The position numbers and the translations under genes are program-made. A DNA stretch of 64,000 nt from Undaria pinnatifida (lineage: Eukaryota; Sar; Phaeophyceae; Laminariales; Alariaceae): NCBI GenBank assembly GCA_012845835.1, contig JABAKD010000025.1:772001-836000 (forward strand). The letters run 5' to 3'. Each line of letters begins with the position of its first letter. Positions within the stretch are counted from its first letter, which is position 1. Below are positions 11,713 to 22,215 of this stretch, in pieces. A model generated the notes under the pieces. That model did not search any database, was not told where the DNA came from, and saw only the letters and a program-made list of their open reading frames with translations.

Positions 11713-12395
11713 AATTATAAGAAAGAGATACGTATTGCCAAATACAACAGGCGAGGTGATGTCGTCATGCAATGTGACCGCCATTGAGAACGAAAGGAGG
11801 AAGAAATGCGAATATATATATAATCATTCGTTTTCTGGAGTTTCGGTCAGGAGTTTTCCGTCTCGACCTCAGTACCCGATTCTCGGAACAACTGGATTTC
11901 TCGGTCAATAAGGTTCGTTCGAGCGCCGTCTTCGGGGGGCGGCTCAAACGCCTCTTGCCCTGCCGTATCCGTTCCGCACCTGACCGGGATCGGGTGCGTG
12001 GGCCAAGCGAGACAAGCGAGAAATGCGCATATTTTGTGTATTTTGGGTGGTATACGCCCGAGCTATTCTTGGATCTTGGCATATGCAGAGATTGAACGAA
12101 AAAAATATTTTGGAAAACTTTTATTTCCAAGCTGGCAAATTTTTCTAATCTATTTGCTTCTTATTTCGTCCCCACCACACCTTTTTCTTGGTCACATCTC
12201 GAAGGGTTTGGCATTTTGCGCACATCGTACCACTGACTGCTGTTTCGTTGGTTTTCGACACAGGAATCCAAGATTACAATCCTTGGTTCAAGCGTTCGTT
12301 GTCTTCGAGGGGGGGCGTTCCCAACCCAACAACAACATTACACCGCTGATTTTTCATCCTAAAGATATACAACTTGTTTTTTGTAGTCCCAGACT
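11713..12395. other. Unassigned sequence upstream of copia element 1
   Basis: No recognised gene. It could include a decayed LTR of the downstream copia element, but I could not pair it with a second LTR copy. Confidence 0.3.
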
Positions 12396-12789
12396 GTGAG
12401 ACATAGTTTACTCTCCTCACCTATACGGCATCAGGGCAAGTCGTCAACTACACAGCCTGCGTCAATTACAGGAGTTCTAGAAAATACGATACCGCATTCG
12501 ACGTAGAGCAACGGACTAACTTTCTTCGGTCCGGCATCACACGGTAGGACATTGAAGAAATCGTGCGCACCAAGCTAGCCACACAACCAAGGCGCTGGAG
12601 AAGCAGAGGTCAGCGGCAATCGTTTCGATGTCTGCAGCCTTGGCGGACGCAAATACTCTTGCCGTTGCCGGTGGCTTTTAGGGTGACAGCGCGGGCGGGA
12701 GGCTTGGTGGCACCAGACCGCAGCAGCAGTCACAGCAGAGGTTTGGTGGCGCCGGGCAGCAGCCTCAGCGAGCAGTACGAGGGTGCCGG

Positions 12790-13417
12790 GTAGCTACCGC
12801 AATGACTGCAGCAGTATGGGGGCGCCGGGCAGCAGCCGCGGCAGCAGCGACAATATGGAATAGGGGGACAACAGCAGCAGCGCCGAGGTGGAGACCAGCG
12901 CTACCGGCAGCACCCCCGACCCCAGCAGCAGCATCAACATGTGGGGACTGGTTTGGTGGGTAACACCGGACGTGGGTGGTACAAGCCGGAGTTTCACTCG
13001 TCACCAGGAACGTCGATGGGAGGAGTGTACAAGTGCGAGCGGTGTGGTGCCCTCAGGCATAAGTCCGCGATTTGCAGATCTACCAACGCTTTTGTGGGCG
13101 AATGCAGTATCTGTGGAGCGTACGATCACCTGGTCAGGCAGTGGCGTACTGGTCTGCTCACCCGTATGCACGCTAACGCCATGTTTGGTTCCGGCATTGG
13201 CGTACCTGGACAGGGAGCCTGGCTACAGCAACAGGGTGGCCTAGTCATGCATGGCGACAGCGGCGAGGCATGGGGGCGGGGTGGTGAGGGCGGTGGAGCA
13301 CAATTCTGGGCCGGGGCCGGTGAGAGCGGTGGCGCACAACACTGGGCCCGAGATGGCGAGGGCGGTGGCGAACAGCACTGGGCCGGGGGCGGTGAGGGCG
13401 GGGGCGCACAACACTAG
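12790..13417 (+). pseudogene. Copia 1 Gag with two zinc knuckles
   Basis: A Gln/Gly/Arg-rich segment (CAG-rich DNA at 12,720-12,930) leads into CERCGALRHKSAIC, a perfect CX2CX4HX4C zinc knuckle (about 13,030-13,080). A second knuckle follows, CSICGAYDHLVRQW, in which the last Cys has become Trp (tgg). Such knuckles bind the element's RNA in the capsid. Downstream the frame runs into a 12-residue repeat of the GEGGGAQHWAGA type and stops at 13,417. Several upstream stops show this gag is inactive. Confidence 0.75.
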
Positions 13418-13690
13418 ACCGGCAGCGGTAAGGGCGGGGGGGCACAACACTGGGCCAGGTGCGGCGAGGGCGGTGGAGCACAACACTGGGCCGGGGGCCG
13501 CGAGAGCGGTGGTGCAGAGGGTTTGGCCGTGGGCGGTGAGGGCGGTCGCGAAAATGTTTTGACCAGGGTGGTGAGGGCGGTGGAGTATCGAATTGGGCCA
13601 GGGGTGGTGGGGTGTTGGCGCACAGGGTTCGGCAGGGGGTGGTGAGAGCTGGAGAGTGTACCAGATCTGGCCGGGGCCGGAGAGAGAGGT
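13268..13690 (+). repeat. 36-bp minisatellite within copia gag
   Basis: About eleven units of 36 bp with the core GGTGAGGGCGGTGGAGCACA followed by ACACTGGGCCGGGG. In the gag frame each unit reads as 12 residues like GEGGGAQHWAGA. Units decay toward the right and the gag frame is lost by 13,417. The minus strand is open for over 300 codons across this stretch only because of the period and GC content. Confidence 0.85.
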
Positions 13691-13884
13691 GGAGCACGCA
13701 TAGGCGGCGAGGTCCAGGGGCAGCCAGAGCAGGGGGGCGGAAAAGCGTGGCGGGGTGGACTGCTTTCCTCGACAATTGACAGCCAACCGCCAGACAGAAG
13801 CAGTCAACAGATGCGGGGGCCCAACCCTCTTCGTGGTGCATTTACCGTCGCTAGGCCAGTTGTATGCGTTTTTTACTGAGGGTG

Positions 13885-14270
13885 ATACTTGGATCCGGAA
13901 AAGCCTGTGAGTAAAAGTCTGATTGGAGATAGCGCTGCACCCGTCCACTGTACTGGTGACCGCACATTTTTCGTCAATACGCGGTTCTCTGGCCGTGATG
14001 AGAAATTTTAGCATTAGTGACGGCAAGGAAATGGTTGCAAAATATTTTGGGCACATTGTTGTGGTGAGTTGTTTGGGCACTGTGCCGAGAATGTAGAGGT
14101 GACCTTGCGAAACGTAGCGTTTGTGTCCCGGGTTCCTTTTGAAGAGTGTTCTTTCAAAGTAATTCAAGAGGAACACGTAATTACGCTTGACAGCGCAGGC
14201 GCTCACATGATTGATAGACGTGTACGGGAAACGATTGGGCACTACGTCGAGGCTACGAAAGTAGTGCGGC
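13885..14270 (+). pseudogene. Copia 1 aspartic protease / pre-integrase remnant
   Basis: LIGDSAAPVHCTGDRTFF corresponds to the copia protease active-site region, normally a D-S/T-G-A motif followed by H-M-T-G-D. Here the Asp-Ser remains but Gly is replaced. After a break, LRNVAFVSRVPFEECSF and VIQEEHVITL match the protease C-terminal / pre-integrase segment. Stops near 13,990-14,010 split it. Confidence 0.65.
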
Positions 14271-14499
14271 ACGCCAACACCCCCGTGGTTGCTGCCGCAG
14301 AGCTAAAGCCTGTTAAGCCCGCTACCTCATCGGTGCAGCAACAGCAGCAATGGTGGGTAACGCCGGCAGTGACGCATTCTGTTTCACGACAACAGGGCGG
14401 CATGGGTCAACGGCATGGCTTTGTTTCGATGGTAGCCGCGTGGGCGGACATCGACATGGAAATTTGAGACCAGTTCCCGCCATTTACGCCCCCCCTTGA

Positions 14500-15240
14500 T
14501 CTGCCAAAGTGCCCGGCGAGCGAGTTAGTGACAACCCACACGAATGCTCAGGCATACGCGGACGAGTACTTGGATGCGTGGCATCGTGGTATAGAGGTAG
14601 AAAGAGGTGATCCGATCGGCGAGGAGACATTCATCGCTGAGGTGGACGCGACAATTGGTGGCACGTAGAAACAAAACGGTATCAATGTGAATTCAGCCAA
14701 GTGGGTTTATTCTCGCAATGTTAATGAGTTTGGTAGAGCAGTGCAGGCAAAGGCAAGATTGGTAACGAGGTGCTTCGGGCAACCTGCAGGCATGGACGTT
14801 TCGATACTTTCTCCCCGTCCCCATCCCTTGCGAGCTTTCGTCTGCTGGCTGTGATTGCGTGCGACTTGACATTGAACTTATGGCATTTCGATCACGAGTA
14901 AGCGTTTGTCCAGTTTGAGCTAAATGAGGATGTTCACATGCGCCTCGCACGTGGATGTGGGGCAATGTCCGGCAAGGTGGTCAAGTTGTGACGCGGTCTG
15001 TATGGCTTGATGCGGGCGTCGCGACAATGGCACCATCACTTGTTGCGCGGTTTGAGGGGTCTGGTGTTTGAGCAGTGTGAGGTTGATGCGCACGTAATGC
15101 GGTTGATAGAGGAGAAAGCCGAGTCCATCGTGAAGTAGACGATATTTTGGCGATAGGGCTTAAGCGAAGGTGTGACAAGTTTTTTTGAGAGTCTGAACCA
15201 CTTCGTTCCTATTAACAACCTGGGGGAGTTGCGGTGGTAG
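14500..15240 (+). pseudogene. Copia 1 reverse transcriptase remnant
   Basis: Across frames: KWVYSRNVNEFGRAVQAKAR and LVTRCFGQPAGMDVSILSP, the N-terminal copia RT blocks. A decayed motif follows in which the LDLCHFD-type catalytic segment is shifted out of frame, then MSGKVVKL, RQWHHHLLRGLRGL and DDILAIGLKRRCDKF. The last retains the DD of the YVDD box (about 15,140). Many stops make it inactive. Confidence 0.75.
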
Positions 15241-16060
15241 GCAGGTTGCTGATTTTCTCGAACCTGGAGTACGGGGGCGTCGGCGGGGGCGTCGGCGTAA
15301 TCACATCAGTTTTTGCTGTCACTCGCGGCAAGAGTGTACCGATAAAGGTCGACCGGAAGCACCATCGGTTTGACAAGAATGAGCCACAATTTGATGAGCA
15401 TTTTCGATCTTTCGTGAGACATCTGACGTGGATAGCGAACCAGACTCGACCGCACATTCTCCATGCGGTCAGGGCGGTAGCAAGGTACTCTGCAGCGCCA
15501 AAGTCATTTCATTGGCAGGCAGCGTTGCTCATCGTAATGTGCATCAAATCTACGAGCACTTGCGGCATTAGGTTCAAGAGAGGTCAGAGATGTGGAGTTA
15601 ATTTATGGTTGTACGTGGATTCAGAGAGGCGAATGACCTGAGGTCTGCGTCTGGCGGAGTTGTGATGTCCGCTGGCGCCTTGGTATTGTTTTTCTCTAGG
15701 ACGCAAATAAGCGTCAACCTTTCTTCTACGGATGCAGAGTACTTGGCGATGGCCACGGGGTTCCGCGAGACGATTTTCATGCGATATATCTGGAGTTTCG
15801 TTTTCCTGAACTGCAACGTTGGATGTAATATGGTGACTGAGGATAACATGGGGGCGATCCGCCTGGCGAGAACAACCCTGTGACTACCTCTAGCAGTAAG
15901 CACGTTGATGTTCGCCACCATTTCCTTCGTGAGTCTGTTGCTAATTAATGAGGAGTTTAAGGCTATCCATGTACCGTCGGCACAGCAGCATGCTGACATT
16001 CTCACCAACTCGCTGCTTATGGGGGCGTTTCGGTTTCACCGCAGCTTTTTTATTTGAACA
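15240..16060 (+). pseudogene. Copia 1 RNase H and C-terminus
   Basis: Two consecutive frames carry the RNase H region. The first has RFDKNEPQFDEHF, ANQTRPHILHAVRAVARYSA and LYVDSE. The second, from about 15,605, has ANDLRSASGGVVMSAGALVL, SRTQISVNLSSTDAEYLAMA and TEDNMGAIRLA. The element ends with IHVPSAQQHADILTNSL. These are standard copia RNase H landmarks (LYVD, SSTEAEY, EDN, QHAD). A frameshift at about 15,600 and a stop at 15,883 interrupt it. Confidence 0.8.
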
Positions 16061-16734
16061 TATTATGGTGATTTCGCTCATTAGATAATTGTTTTTCGAG
16101 GTGTTGGTTGGAGCTGTCATGGAAACGCGATGTTACTCTTCTTGATGTTCCTGACTGGATTTGACTGGACGCATCGTTTTCGCCGAGCAGAGGGGGAGGA
16201 GTGACTGCATACTCAGCGTCCGCCGCGAGCAATGAAATGTGCCGAGTACGGGAGGGGGGTTCATTGTACCCCCCGCGGCCACATATAATTTCTATCGTAG
16301 GTTATGGAATTTACCATTTTGCTGTGTGAATTCGGGATGCGTTGGATCTACGGGCGAGATACGTCGATGCTGTATGCCGAGCAGGGGGGGCGGGGGGCAT
16401 GATACTCGGCGTTTAAAACAACCAAACATTTCATGACGTACATGGCAACAGGTAGTATGTGTGTTAAGCTTCACGGGAAGATATGAGCCGATCAAATTGC
16501 AGGAGCGTCCCGAGTGTCCCTTTTGCTAACTGATGTGGTTCCCGATACGGCGTGCGAGATAATTACCACGAGATATCGCATGTGTGGTACTGCTGTGTCT
16601 ATCATTGATTTGCGAATACCTGCAATTTTGTTCATACGGAGGCATGATTTGAGCGATTAGTATCATGTCATTTGGTCTTGATATGCGTTGATGTACCAAT
16701 GTTATCGTATTTTAGAGGCATACGAGTAGTGGTG

Positions 16735-17010
16735 TTCAATAAGGAGATATACTTGGATGTGAACAACGCACAAAAGGCTACTTGTCAGAGGTCTGTACCG
16801 TTGGTGGAGTTGTGATGATGCGTGTTGGCACCTTATTTACCGTTTTTCTCTTGGGTCCAAACACGCGTTACGCTCTCGTCTATGGTATTGGAGTGTGGAC
16901 AGCGGGGAGTTTTCGATTTTCTGCGTGCGTCAGCATCATAACACCATGCTGATTCTCTCTCCAAACCGTTGTATATGGAGGCATTTTGCCGCTTGCGCTT
17001 GCATTCCCTC
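16735..17010 (+). pseudogene. Second copia RNase H / C-terminal remnant
   Basis: EIYLDVNNAQKATCQRSV aligns with the LYVDADYASKATDRRSV-type segment of copia RNase H. After a deletion comes HHADSLSKPLYMEAF, the QHAD-type C-terminus, in another frame. It lies 700 bp beyond the end of copia 1, so it is either a second, more decayed insertion or a rearranged piece of the same family. Confidence 0.6.
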
Positions 17011-17251
17011 TTGAGGAATATACAGCAGGGGGCTGCTGGAGTTGGAGTTGATTTGTTTCCCTATGGGAGACATGCTGTTATTTGCTCTTTCGAACGCAGT
17101 AGAAGGCAAGTGGGCCGAGGTTATTGGGCGATTGGATTTAATATTCAGACAATGTTAGTGACTTTATTTTTTATTTTTTACCAACAGATTCTCGCTCGTT
17201 GGATTTTTCCTTTGCCCTTGATTAAAGTGGGAGATACGTACTGAACTTGAG

Positions 17252-17259
17252 GTTGAGAC
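17252..17259. repeat. Target-site duplication, left copy (GTTGAGAC)
   Basis: GTTGAGAC lies immediately before the terminal inverted repeat of the hAT-type element and is repeated exactly at 17,802-17,809. Confidence 0.85.
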
Positions 17260-17801
17260 CAGGGATGTGCATTACCAGGTACTCATTACGGGTAATTACG
17301 GGTAATAATGTGGATGGGCCGTGCGTAATGTGGATATGCCGCGGTAATGTTCCGTATTTATACGGTGCGTCTGTTGTGCCACTTGCTTTATTAGAAGGTT
17401 CAAGTTTCAAGCAGCTGGGTTGAGGTTTGATCGCTCCGATTAAGGACATGGAGAATGGAGAATGAGTATGATCTTTTTTCTTTTTGACTTTTCTGAAGTC
17501 TGTACTCTGCGCTATGTACCAAATACAACATACAACATACAACATGCTCTCCAACGGTTGCTGCAGGGCTGCAGCTGTGGCGGTAGGGTATCATACATCA
17601 AACATACAAACATACTACCAGACACCACATACATCTCGGCGAGAACGCGAAGCAAGAGAGCAAATGCTACCCACGAAACCCCTGGGTACAGGGTAACACA
17701 GCTATACACGGACCCCCCGGGGATGGGGGGATTTTGTCCCCGCACGGTAGCCGTAATTACGCGTGTGTAATGTGTTCAATCTGAAGTTATGTACATCCCT
17801 G
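17260..17801. mobile_element. Nonautonomous hAT-type DNA transposon, 542 bp
   Basis: The left end is CAGGGATGTGCATTACC and the right end (reverse complement) CAGGGATGTACATAAC, with 14 of 16 positions identical. It is flanked by a perfect 8-bp duplication, GTTGAGAC. An 8-bp target duplication together with CAGGG-type ends is diagnostic of the hAT superfamily. Subterminal repeats (ATTACGGGTAATTACGGGTAA near the left end, GTAATTACGCG near the right) are the kind bound by hAT transposases. No transposase frame is present, so it would need an enzyme in trans. It inserted just downstream of the copia remnant. The perfect duplication suggests it is among the younger insertions here. Confidence 0.88.
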
Positions 17802-17809
17802 GTTGAGAC
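17802..17809. repeat. Target-site duplication, right copy (GTTGAGAC)
   Basis: Identical to 17,252-17,259. The element sits exactly between the two copies. Confidence 0.85.
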
Positions 17810-18480
17810 ATTTTGACATTGGGATTGCTGTTTAACTTGGGCAATTCTTAAGTTGCACAAACATAGGCTTGAACTGTGTTGTTTTGCTGGACAGTGAAAG
17901 AGGGCATGGATCACTTGTAACGAACGACGTTTCACTGCGCAACCTTGAGATAGGAGACGACCTAACGGGAGAACTTACAAGTAACAATACGTGAATTCAC
18001 ATTTCCCTTCTACCTTGGCAATTATTGATGGTGGGATTTGGAACTGATATTATACCCTGGCAATAGCTTTTATGGAATTTGGGATTTGCCGTTTTATCTG
18101 GTCATCTTTTTGCAGAGTTGTTCGAGACCTATCGTACCTTGCACGGGGTAGGGGGGCTGTTCGTGGTATTACTGTTAAGATTCTGGTCTGTAGATGTTTG
18201 AGTTTTATGGTGTATGCGGAAGCATTATGGATATATGGTGGAGGCCTTCTCGGGTGGACGACTTGCGTCACGCGAGGTGGTCGATGATGTTAACGATACG
18301 ACCCGGGTTAGTGATACCGCCCGTATATATGGCCGAGGGGAGTCCGTGACAAATTGGTACGGCTCACTCGCGTGTGTACGAAGTGGGTGACATACACTCT
18401 GTCGCTTCGTTCTGTTCTGCGTGGGTGAGGGTCTGTGATAGGGCGGTATGATCCTCCCCCGTGTATTTTCGTTGGTGGTG
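17810..18480. other. Unassigned sequence
   Basis: No gene or repeat recognised. A short stretch at 18,485-18,580 vaguely resembles 12,396-12,480 at the start of copia 1 (shared TACGGCATC then GGGCAAG) and may be another gag-proximal scrap. Confidence 0.3.
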
Positions 18481-18707
18481 CAAAAGTCCATATGTTACTC
18501 TCCTCGTGTACGGCATCGGGGCAAGCCGCGCCACGACTGGCGTCATCTACAGCAGTTAATGACAACAGACACCGTATTCTGAAATCTTAGTAAAAAGAAG
18601 GGTCCACGGAACAATCCACGCTACAGCTCGAAGTTGAAACCGTGCTGTTGCTTCATTATGCTACAAATTAGCCGACCGGGACGATGGGTTTTGTTCGTTA
18701 CATTATA

Positions 18708-18905
18708 TTGATGTTTCCATCCATACACATCGTGCACAACCAGTGTCCGCGCTGATGCCCCATGGAGAGGGGTAGAGAGACGAGATATTTGTTCGCACCC
18801 TACGAGACTACGAGAGGGAGATACACTATACTACAATAGCGGATACAGCAAGGTGAAACATCGTCATGTAAGGCCAACCACAATGAGCATGCGGGCAAAA
18901 AAAAG
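18708..18905. repeat. Dispersed repeat X copy
   Basis: Contains GATGTTTCCATCCATACACA, ACAACCAGTGTCCGCGCTGATG and CCACAATGAGCATGCGGGCA followed by an A-rich run. The same words recur in order at 29,645-29,830 and partly at 26,075-26,215, 26,855-26,955 and 28,410-28,440. The A-rich tail hints at a retroposed sequence, but no RT or polymerase III signal was seen. Confidence 0.5.
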
Positions 18906-19469
18906 CATGCAAGCCTGCACACCAGAGACTACTTTCTGCTGTGTTATTAGCAACGAAGACGGAAAATTAAGGAAAAAAATGGCAGCAAAAAATGACAACG
19001 ATACGAAACAACATACGAAGACGAAAAAAAAAACTGGCACCAAAGACGGCACGAAAAAAATTGAAGAAGAACAACACCCAGCCAGCAACCACTAATAGCA
19101 GCAAAGAAGACGAACCCAGACAACCCACAACGCACAACAGCTATTTAGCAAGTGTTAACGCGAACGAGACTGATGAATACAACCAACCAACCAACGTCGG
19201 ATGAAGCAATCATATAGCGGGTATGACACATTTCGAGGAGAAATATTGACGGTATCTTACCGCTTTTTCGACAAAATGGTTGACATACTCTTTGAGTAAT
19301 ATATACCTTTAAACTAGCCCTTAACCCTAGCCGAATGGCAACGCAACCAACCAATGTATCACAGGGTGAAACCCCCTTCGTCTCGTACGCGGTAGTCATC
19401 AACCATCGTCTGGAAAAAATAGTAAGCTGAGCCGGAAGTATTGCCACATACTATATATATTGGTGGGTA

Positions 19470-19487
19470 GTTTGTTTGTTTGTTTGA
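19470..19487. repeat. (TTTG)n microsatellite
   Basis: Four to five TTTG units immediately upstream of the SINE-like copy. Confidence 0.8.
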
Positions 19488-19494
19488 TTGTTGT

Positions 19495-19805
19495 TCACAC
19501 TTACTTCCCCTTTCCATCTTCTAGACAAGCCGTCTTCACCGGTGTCACTCCTCCCCCTTGAATTTCGCTTTCAGATTTTTTGGGGCAGAAGGTTCATTAA
19601 TCCCTCTACTTTTCTATTTTTCATCGAGCGTTGCTTTTCATAACTCACTCTCTCGCGTTTTCCGCAAACAAATTTGTGCACAAAGAATTTAGTCTAGGCC
19701 CTACGAATATATACGAGTTGGCACCGTGGGCGACGCAAGCTCATGAACATGACCTACACCAGGCTCGAGGGCAGCATGATACGCCGAGGGGGCGACCGGA
19801 TGTAA
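19495..19805 (-). mobile_element. SINE-like repeat copy 1
   Basis: Aligns along about 300 bp with 25,395-25,690: shared CAAGCCGTCTTCACCGGTGTC-type start, TTTTTCATCGAGCGTTGCT, TTTCCGCAAACAAATTTG and CCAGGCTCGAGGGCAGCATG. On the minus strand the better copy has polymerase III A-box-like and B-box-like sequences. Here the A-box region (GGCGTATCATG) is kept and the B-box is degraded. LINE copy 2 begins just downstream. Confidence 0.55.
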
Positions 19806-19822
19806 CATATCACCTGCGCAAA

Positions 19823-19842
19823 AACCCTAACCTTAACCCTAA
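19823..19842. repeat. Interstitial telomere-like tract
   Basis: AACCCTAACCTTAACCCTAA, three C-rich telomere-type units, between the SINE-like copy and LINE copy 2. A shorter one (CCCTTAACCCTAGCC) lies at 19,318. Confidence 0.6.
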
Positions 19843-19924
19843 GCTGTTCGTCGTGAGCCGACTGCAACAAGTCGGACGACCTAGTGAAATACGTACGTAC
19901 GTGCGCTTCATCACATGAAAGCAT

Positions 19925-20335
19925 ATGACTCCGTCGGCCGAGAGCTGCATGCTGTCGGTGGTGCTCGCACGCTTCGGCGTACTAAAGAAGATGCTGATCA
20001 TTTCCCGCCAGTTCCACGAAGGCATGCGAGCTCGCGTGCGCACGGATGACGGTGAGCAATCAAAATGGTTCGACGTCACCCAGGGACTACGGCAAGGAGG
20101 TGTGTTCTCGCCCCTTCTTTTCACTCATTTTTTCGCCGCTTCGATTCATGCCGCCCCGGTACGCTACAGTGAGGACCCAGCGATTTTGAGTGACTTGGTC
20201 CACCTCGAGGAGGACCTCGGGAAGGGCGGGGTGGAGGTTGGACTGCAGGCATGTGTACGAAGATCTGTCTAGGGTATGCTGTACGACGACGATGCAGGCG
20301 TTGTGTCTAAGTCGGCGGAAAGCCTTGCGAATATA
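19925..20335 (+). pseudogene. LINE copy 2 reverse transcriptase, palm region
   Basis: Contains [29 protein letters not shown] and [18 protein letters not shown], the RT block with the conserved GLRQG-xx-SPLLF motif. The frame breaks near 20,260. In the next frame the catalytic motif reads MLYDDDAGVVSKSAESL: the YADD box has become YDDD, so both Asp remain but the second residue is changed. A stop follows at about 20,335. A frameshift near 19,925 separates the [10 protein letters not shown] start from the rest. Confidence 0.8.
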
Positions 20336-21311
20336 TGATGATCAACACTGTGGCCGTTTTCGAAGCAATAGGGTTGACCGTGTCCCAAACGAAAACGGAA
20401 ACAATGCTGCTGCGCAAACTCAACCAGGTGCTCCCGACGTCACATCTCGTCGTCGAAGCAGCGGGCCAGAGGAATGTGCAGACGAGGGAGTTTCTGTACC
20501 TGGGAGGTGTTATCGATGCAAATGCCGATAACATTCCACATGTCAAACGACGGATCCGACTCGCGTGGACATGCTCCGACCGTTTCAAGCGCGATCTGTA
20601 CGATATGGAGAACGCCCCGTTCATGCTAAAGTTGCGCCTGCTAATGACCGAGGAGATGGGGACCGGTGTGTCACCTGGACTCTCGGCGTGGAGCACTTCG
20701 CTAAACTCCGAACGGCACACCACAACCTCCTGCTAAGGATCATTGGCTTTCAGCGTCGACTGCGCACCGATCCCGCATGCTGCACAACTAGGTGCTCAAC
20801 AAGGCACAATGTGAGAGCATTGAGACGACTATAATACCCAAACGACGCCTCCTCTTCGCGGGAGCCGTACAAACGGCGAGCAACAAGTGACTGAACCATC
20901 GTGTGATGTTCGGGACAATGGTTGGTGGGGTGAACCCGGGACGAGGACGCCGACAACAGAACTAGCTGGACCCAGTGTTTGGTAGACGACATCAGGTATT
21001 CGAAGCAAACGAGGGGTCCACAGATAGCTACCCGTTATTGTTCGGAGTAGAGACTGTGCTATGGCCGAGGGCGGCTAAGAAGGGTGGGAACTGCCGACGC
21101 GGCGGACCGGTTCATGAAGATAGGGCACAGAGGCGAGGCGGAGAAGAGCTGGCAACGTCGCACAGCACAGGACGCCAAGAGCAGCAACCGAGGGAAGCCG
21201 AGGGTGTGGGAGGGGCTGAGCAGCCGTGCCCTGATGCATCTGTTGGTAGATGAATGCAGAAACGAAGTGGCAGATATTGTGGCAAGGTACCAGTTCGACA
21301 AATTATGTTAA
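20335..21311 (+). pseudogene. LINE copy 2, RT C-terminal and downstream domain
   Basis: VAVFEAIGLTVSQTKTETML, FLYLGGVIDANAD, VKRRIRLAWTCSDRFKRDL and LMTEEM read in one frame to 20,736. WTLGVEHFAKLRTAHHNLLL and IIGFQRRLRT follow in a second, LLFGVETVLWPRAAKKGG in a third, and AADRFMKIGHRGEAEKSWQ to ARYQFDKLC (stop at 21,311) in a fourth. The order matches copy 1. At least three frameshifts disable it. Confidence 0.8.
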
Positions 21312-22129
21312 GCGTGTCATACTATAGACCTGAACCCTCTACAGCGAGTGGTAGTTTCTGCTATTGTTGATTGTTTTCGTTGAATTCAATGGGAGGAGCG
21401 CGAAAGCGATCGCAATAACATGCTGTCGTCCTTTCTTTCTTTTTTTCGTTTTCTCCCTTATTTCTCCCCACCGGCCTTATTATGCGCAATGCCGGCATCG
21501 TCTTCCTCTTCGTGTTATTTTCGCCCGTTCAACAGCGACCTTCTTCTTCGTGTTGCTTTGTCCGCGCATCCGCACCGCAGTTATCTTGTTCGGGTTGTTT
21601 TGCCCTTGCAGCATCACGTATCTAGAACGTAAGGTGTTCTTCTGGCAATTTATTGTTGCAGCAGCTACTACTTTCCTCTCCGTATGGCGTTCCTCTCTGG
21701 CAATTTATTATTATTGCAGCATTTACCTTCCTTTCTGATCTTTTTGCATCGCATTCTGCAAAACTCCTGTCGTTTGTTTGTTTGGTTGTTCGCATTTGTG
21801 TGTGCGTGTGTGCTTTTTAACTATTTTTAACTATCTTGTTTTGTTGTGTTCTCGTACCCGGTACACTACTACTAGCACTTCGCATGCTTTTTCGAGATGA
21901 ATTGCGACTGTTTGGTTTAATTTGTTTCACAGTGTGTGACCCATATGTGACCACAGAATTGGTATCATCTCTATCTACGACGAATCAGCATCGCCTCAAT
22001 GGGTGTACGATCGTACTGAGTCAGATGGCGTTGGGTTCCAATTGACTGCTGTATAAAGTAAAGACGGCACACACACCGTTTCTGCCGACAGCAGCGAGTG
22101 GTCGTTTCCAAACCAGATGCTACCGGCGT

Positions 22130-22215
22130 TGGATTGCCAATGCAAGTGCGTTAAATCGACACACGACGTGTATGAAAATACGTGGAAGTGTGGTGCCCCA
22201 TCCGCCGAAGGATAT
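22130..22215. repeat. Short dispersed repeat W, copy 1
   Basis: GTTAAATCGACACACGACGT, then ATGAAAATACGTGGAAGTGT and CCATCCGCCGAAGGA, nearly identical to 39,325-39,425. It lies about 140 bp beyond the end of LINE copy 2. Confidence 0.7.

Larger units (their letters stand above)
12400..16060 (+). mobile_element. Ty1/copia LTR retrotransposon 1, decayed, integrase deleted
   Basis: Remains of gag, protease, reverse transcriptase and RNase H in copia order on the plus strand, separated by many stops and frameshifts. Gag has Gln-rich stretches and zinc knuckles. The protease core is at about 13.9 kb, RT blocks at 14.65-15.24 kb and RNase H at 15.24-16.06 kb. The sequence passes from the protease/pre-integrase region (ending about 14.27 kb) into an RT-proximal linker with no integrase DDE core, so integrase appears deleted. 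No paired LTRs were recognised; the boundaries given are those of detectable coding similarity. Confidence 0.85.
19905..21990 (+). mobile_element. Non-LTR retrotransposon (LINE) copy 2
   Basis: A longer copy of the family at 7.2-8.9 kb. It starts within the RT palm ([11 protein letters not shown]-type, about 19,914) and continues through RT, the C-terminal domain and a T-rich 3' region to about 21,990. The 3' noncoding parts align closely with copy 1: GAGCGTGTCATACTATAGACC in copy 1 against AAGCGTGTCATACTATAGACC here, then CTCTACAGCGAGTGGTAGTT. It is also 5'-truncated, lacking endonuclease and the first RT blocks. Confidence 0.88.

Noticed and set aside
13241-14272. Longest minus-strand open frame in the window (343 codons), Pro/Ala/Thr-rich
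   Set aside because: It is the antisense of the gag minisatellite and protease remnant. Its length comes from the GC-rich 36-bp period, and the plus strand carries the zinc knuckles.
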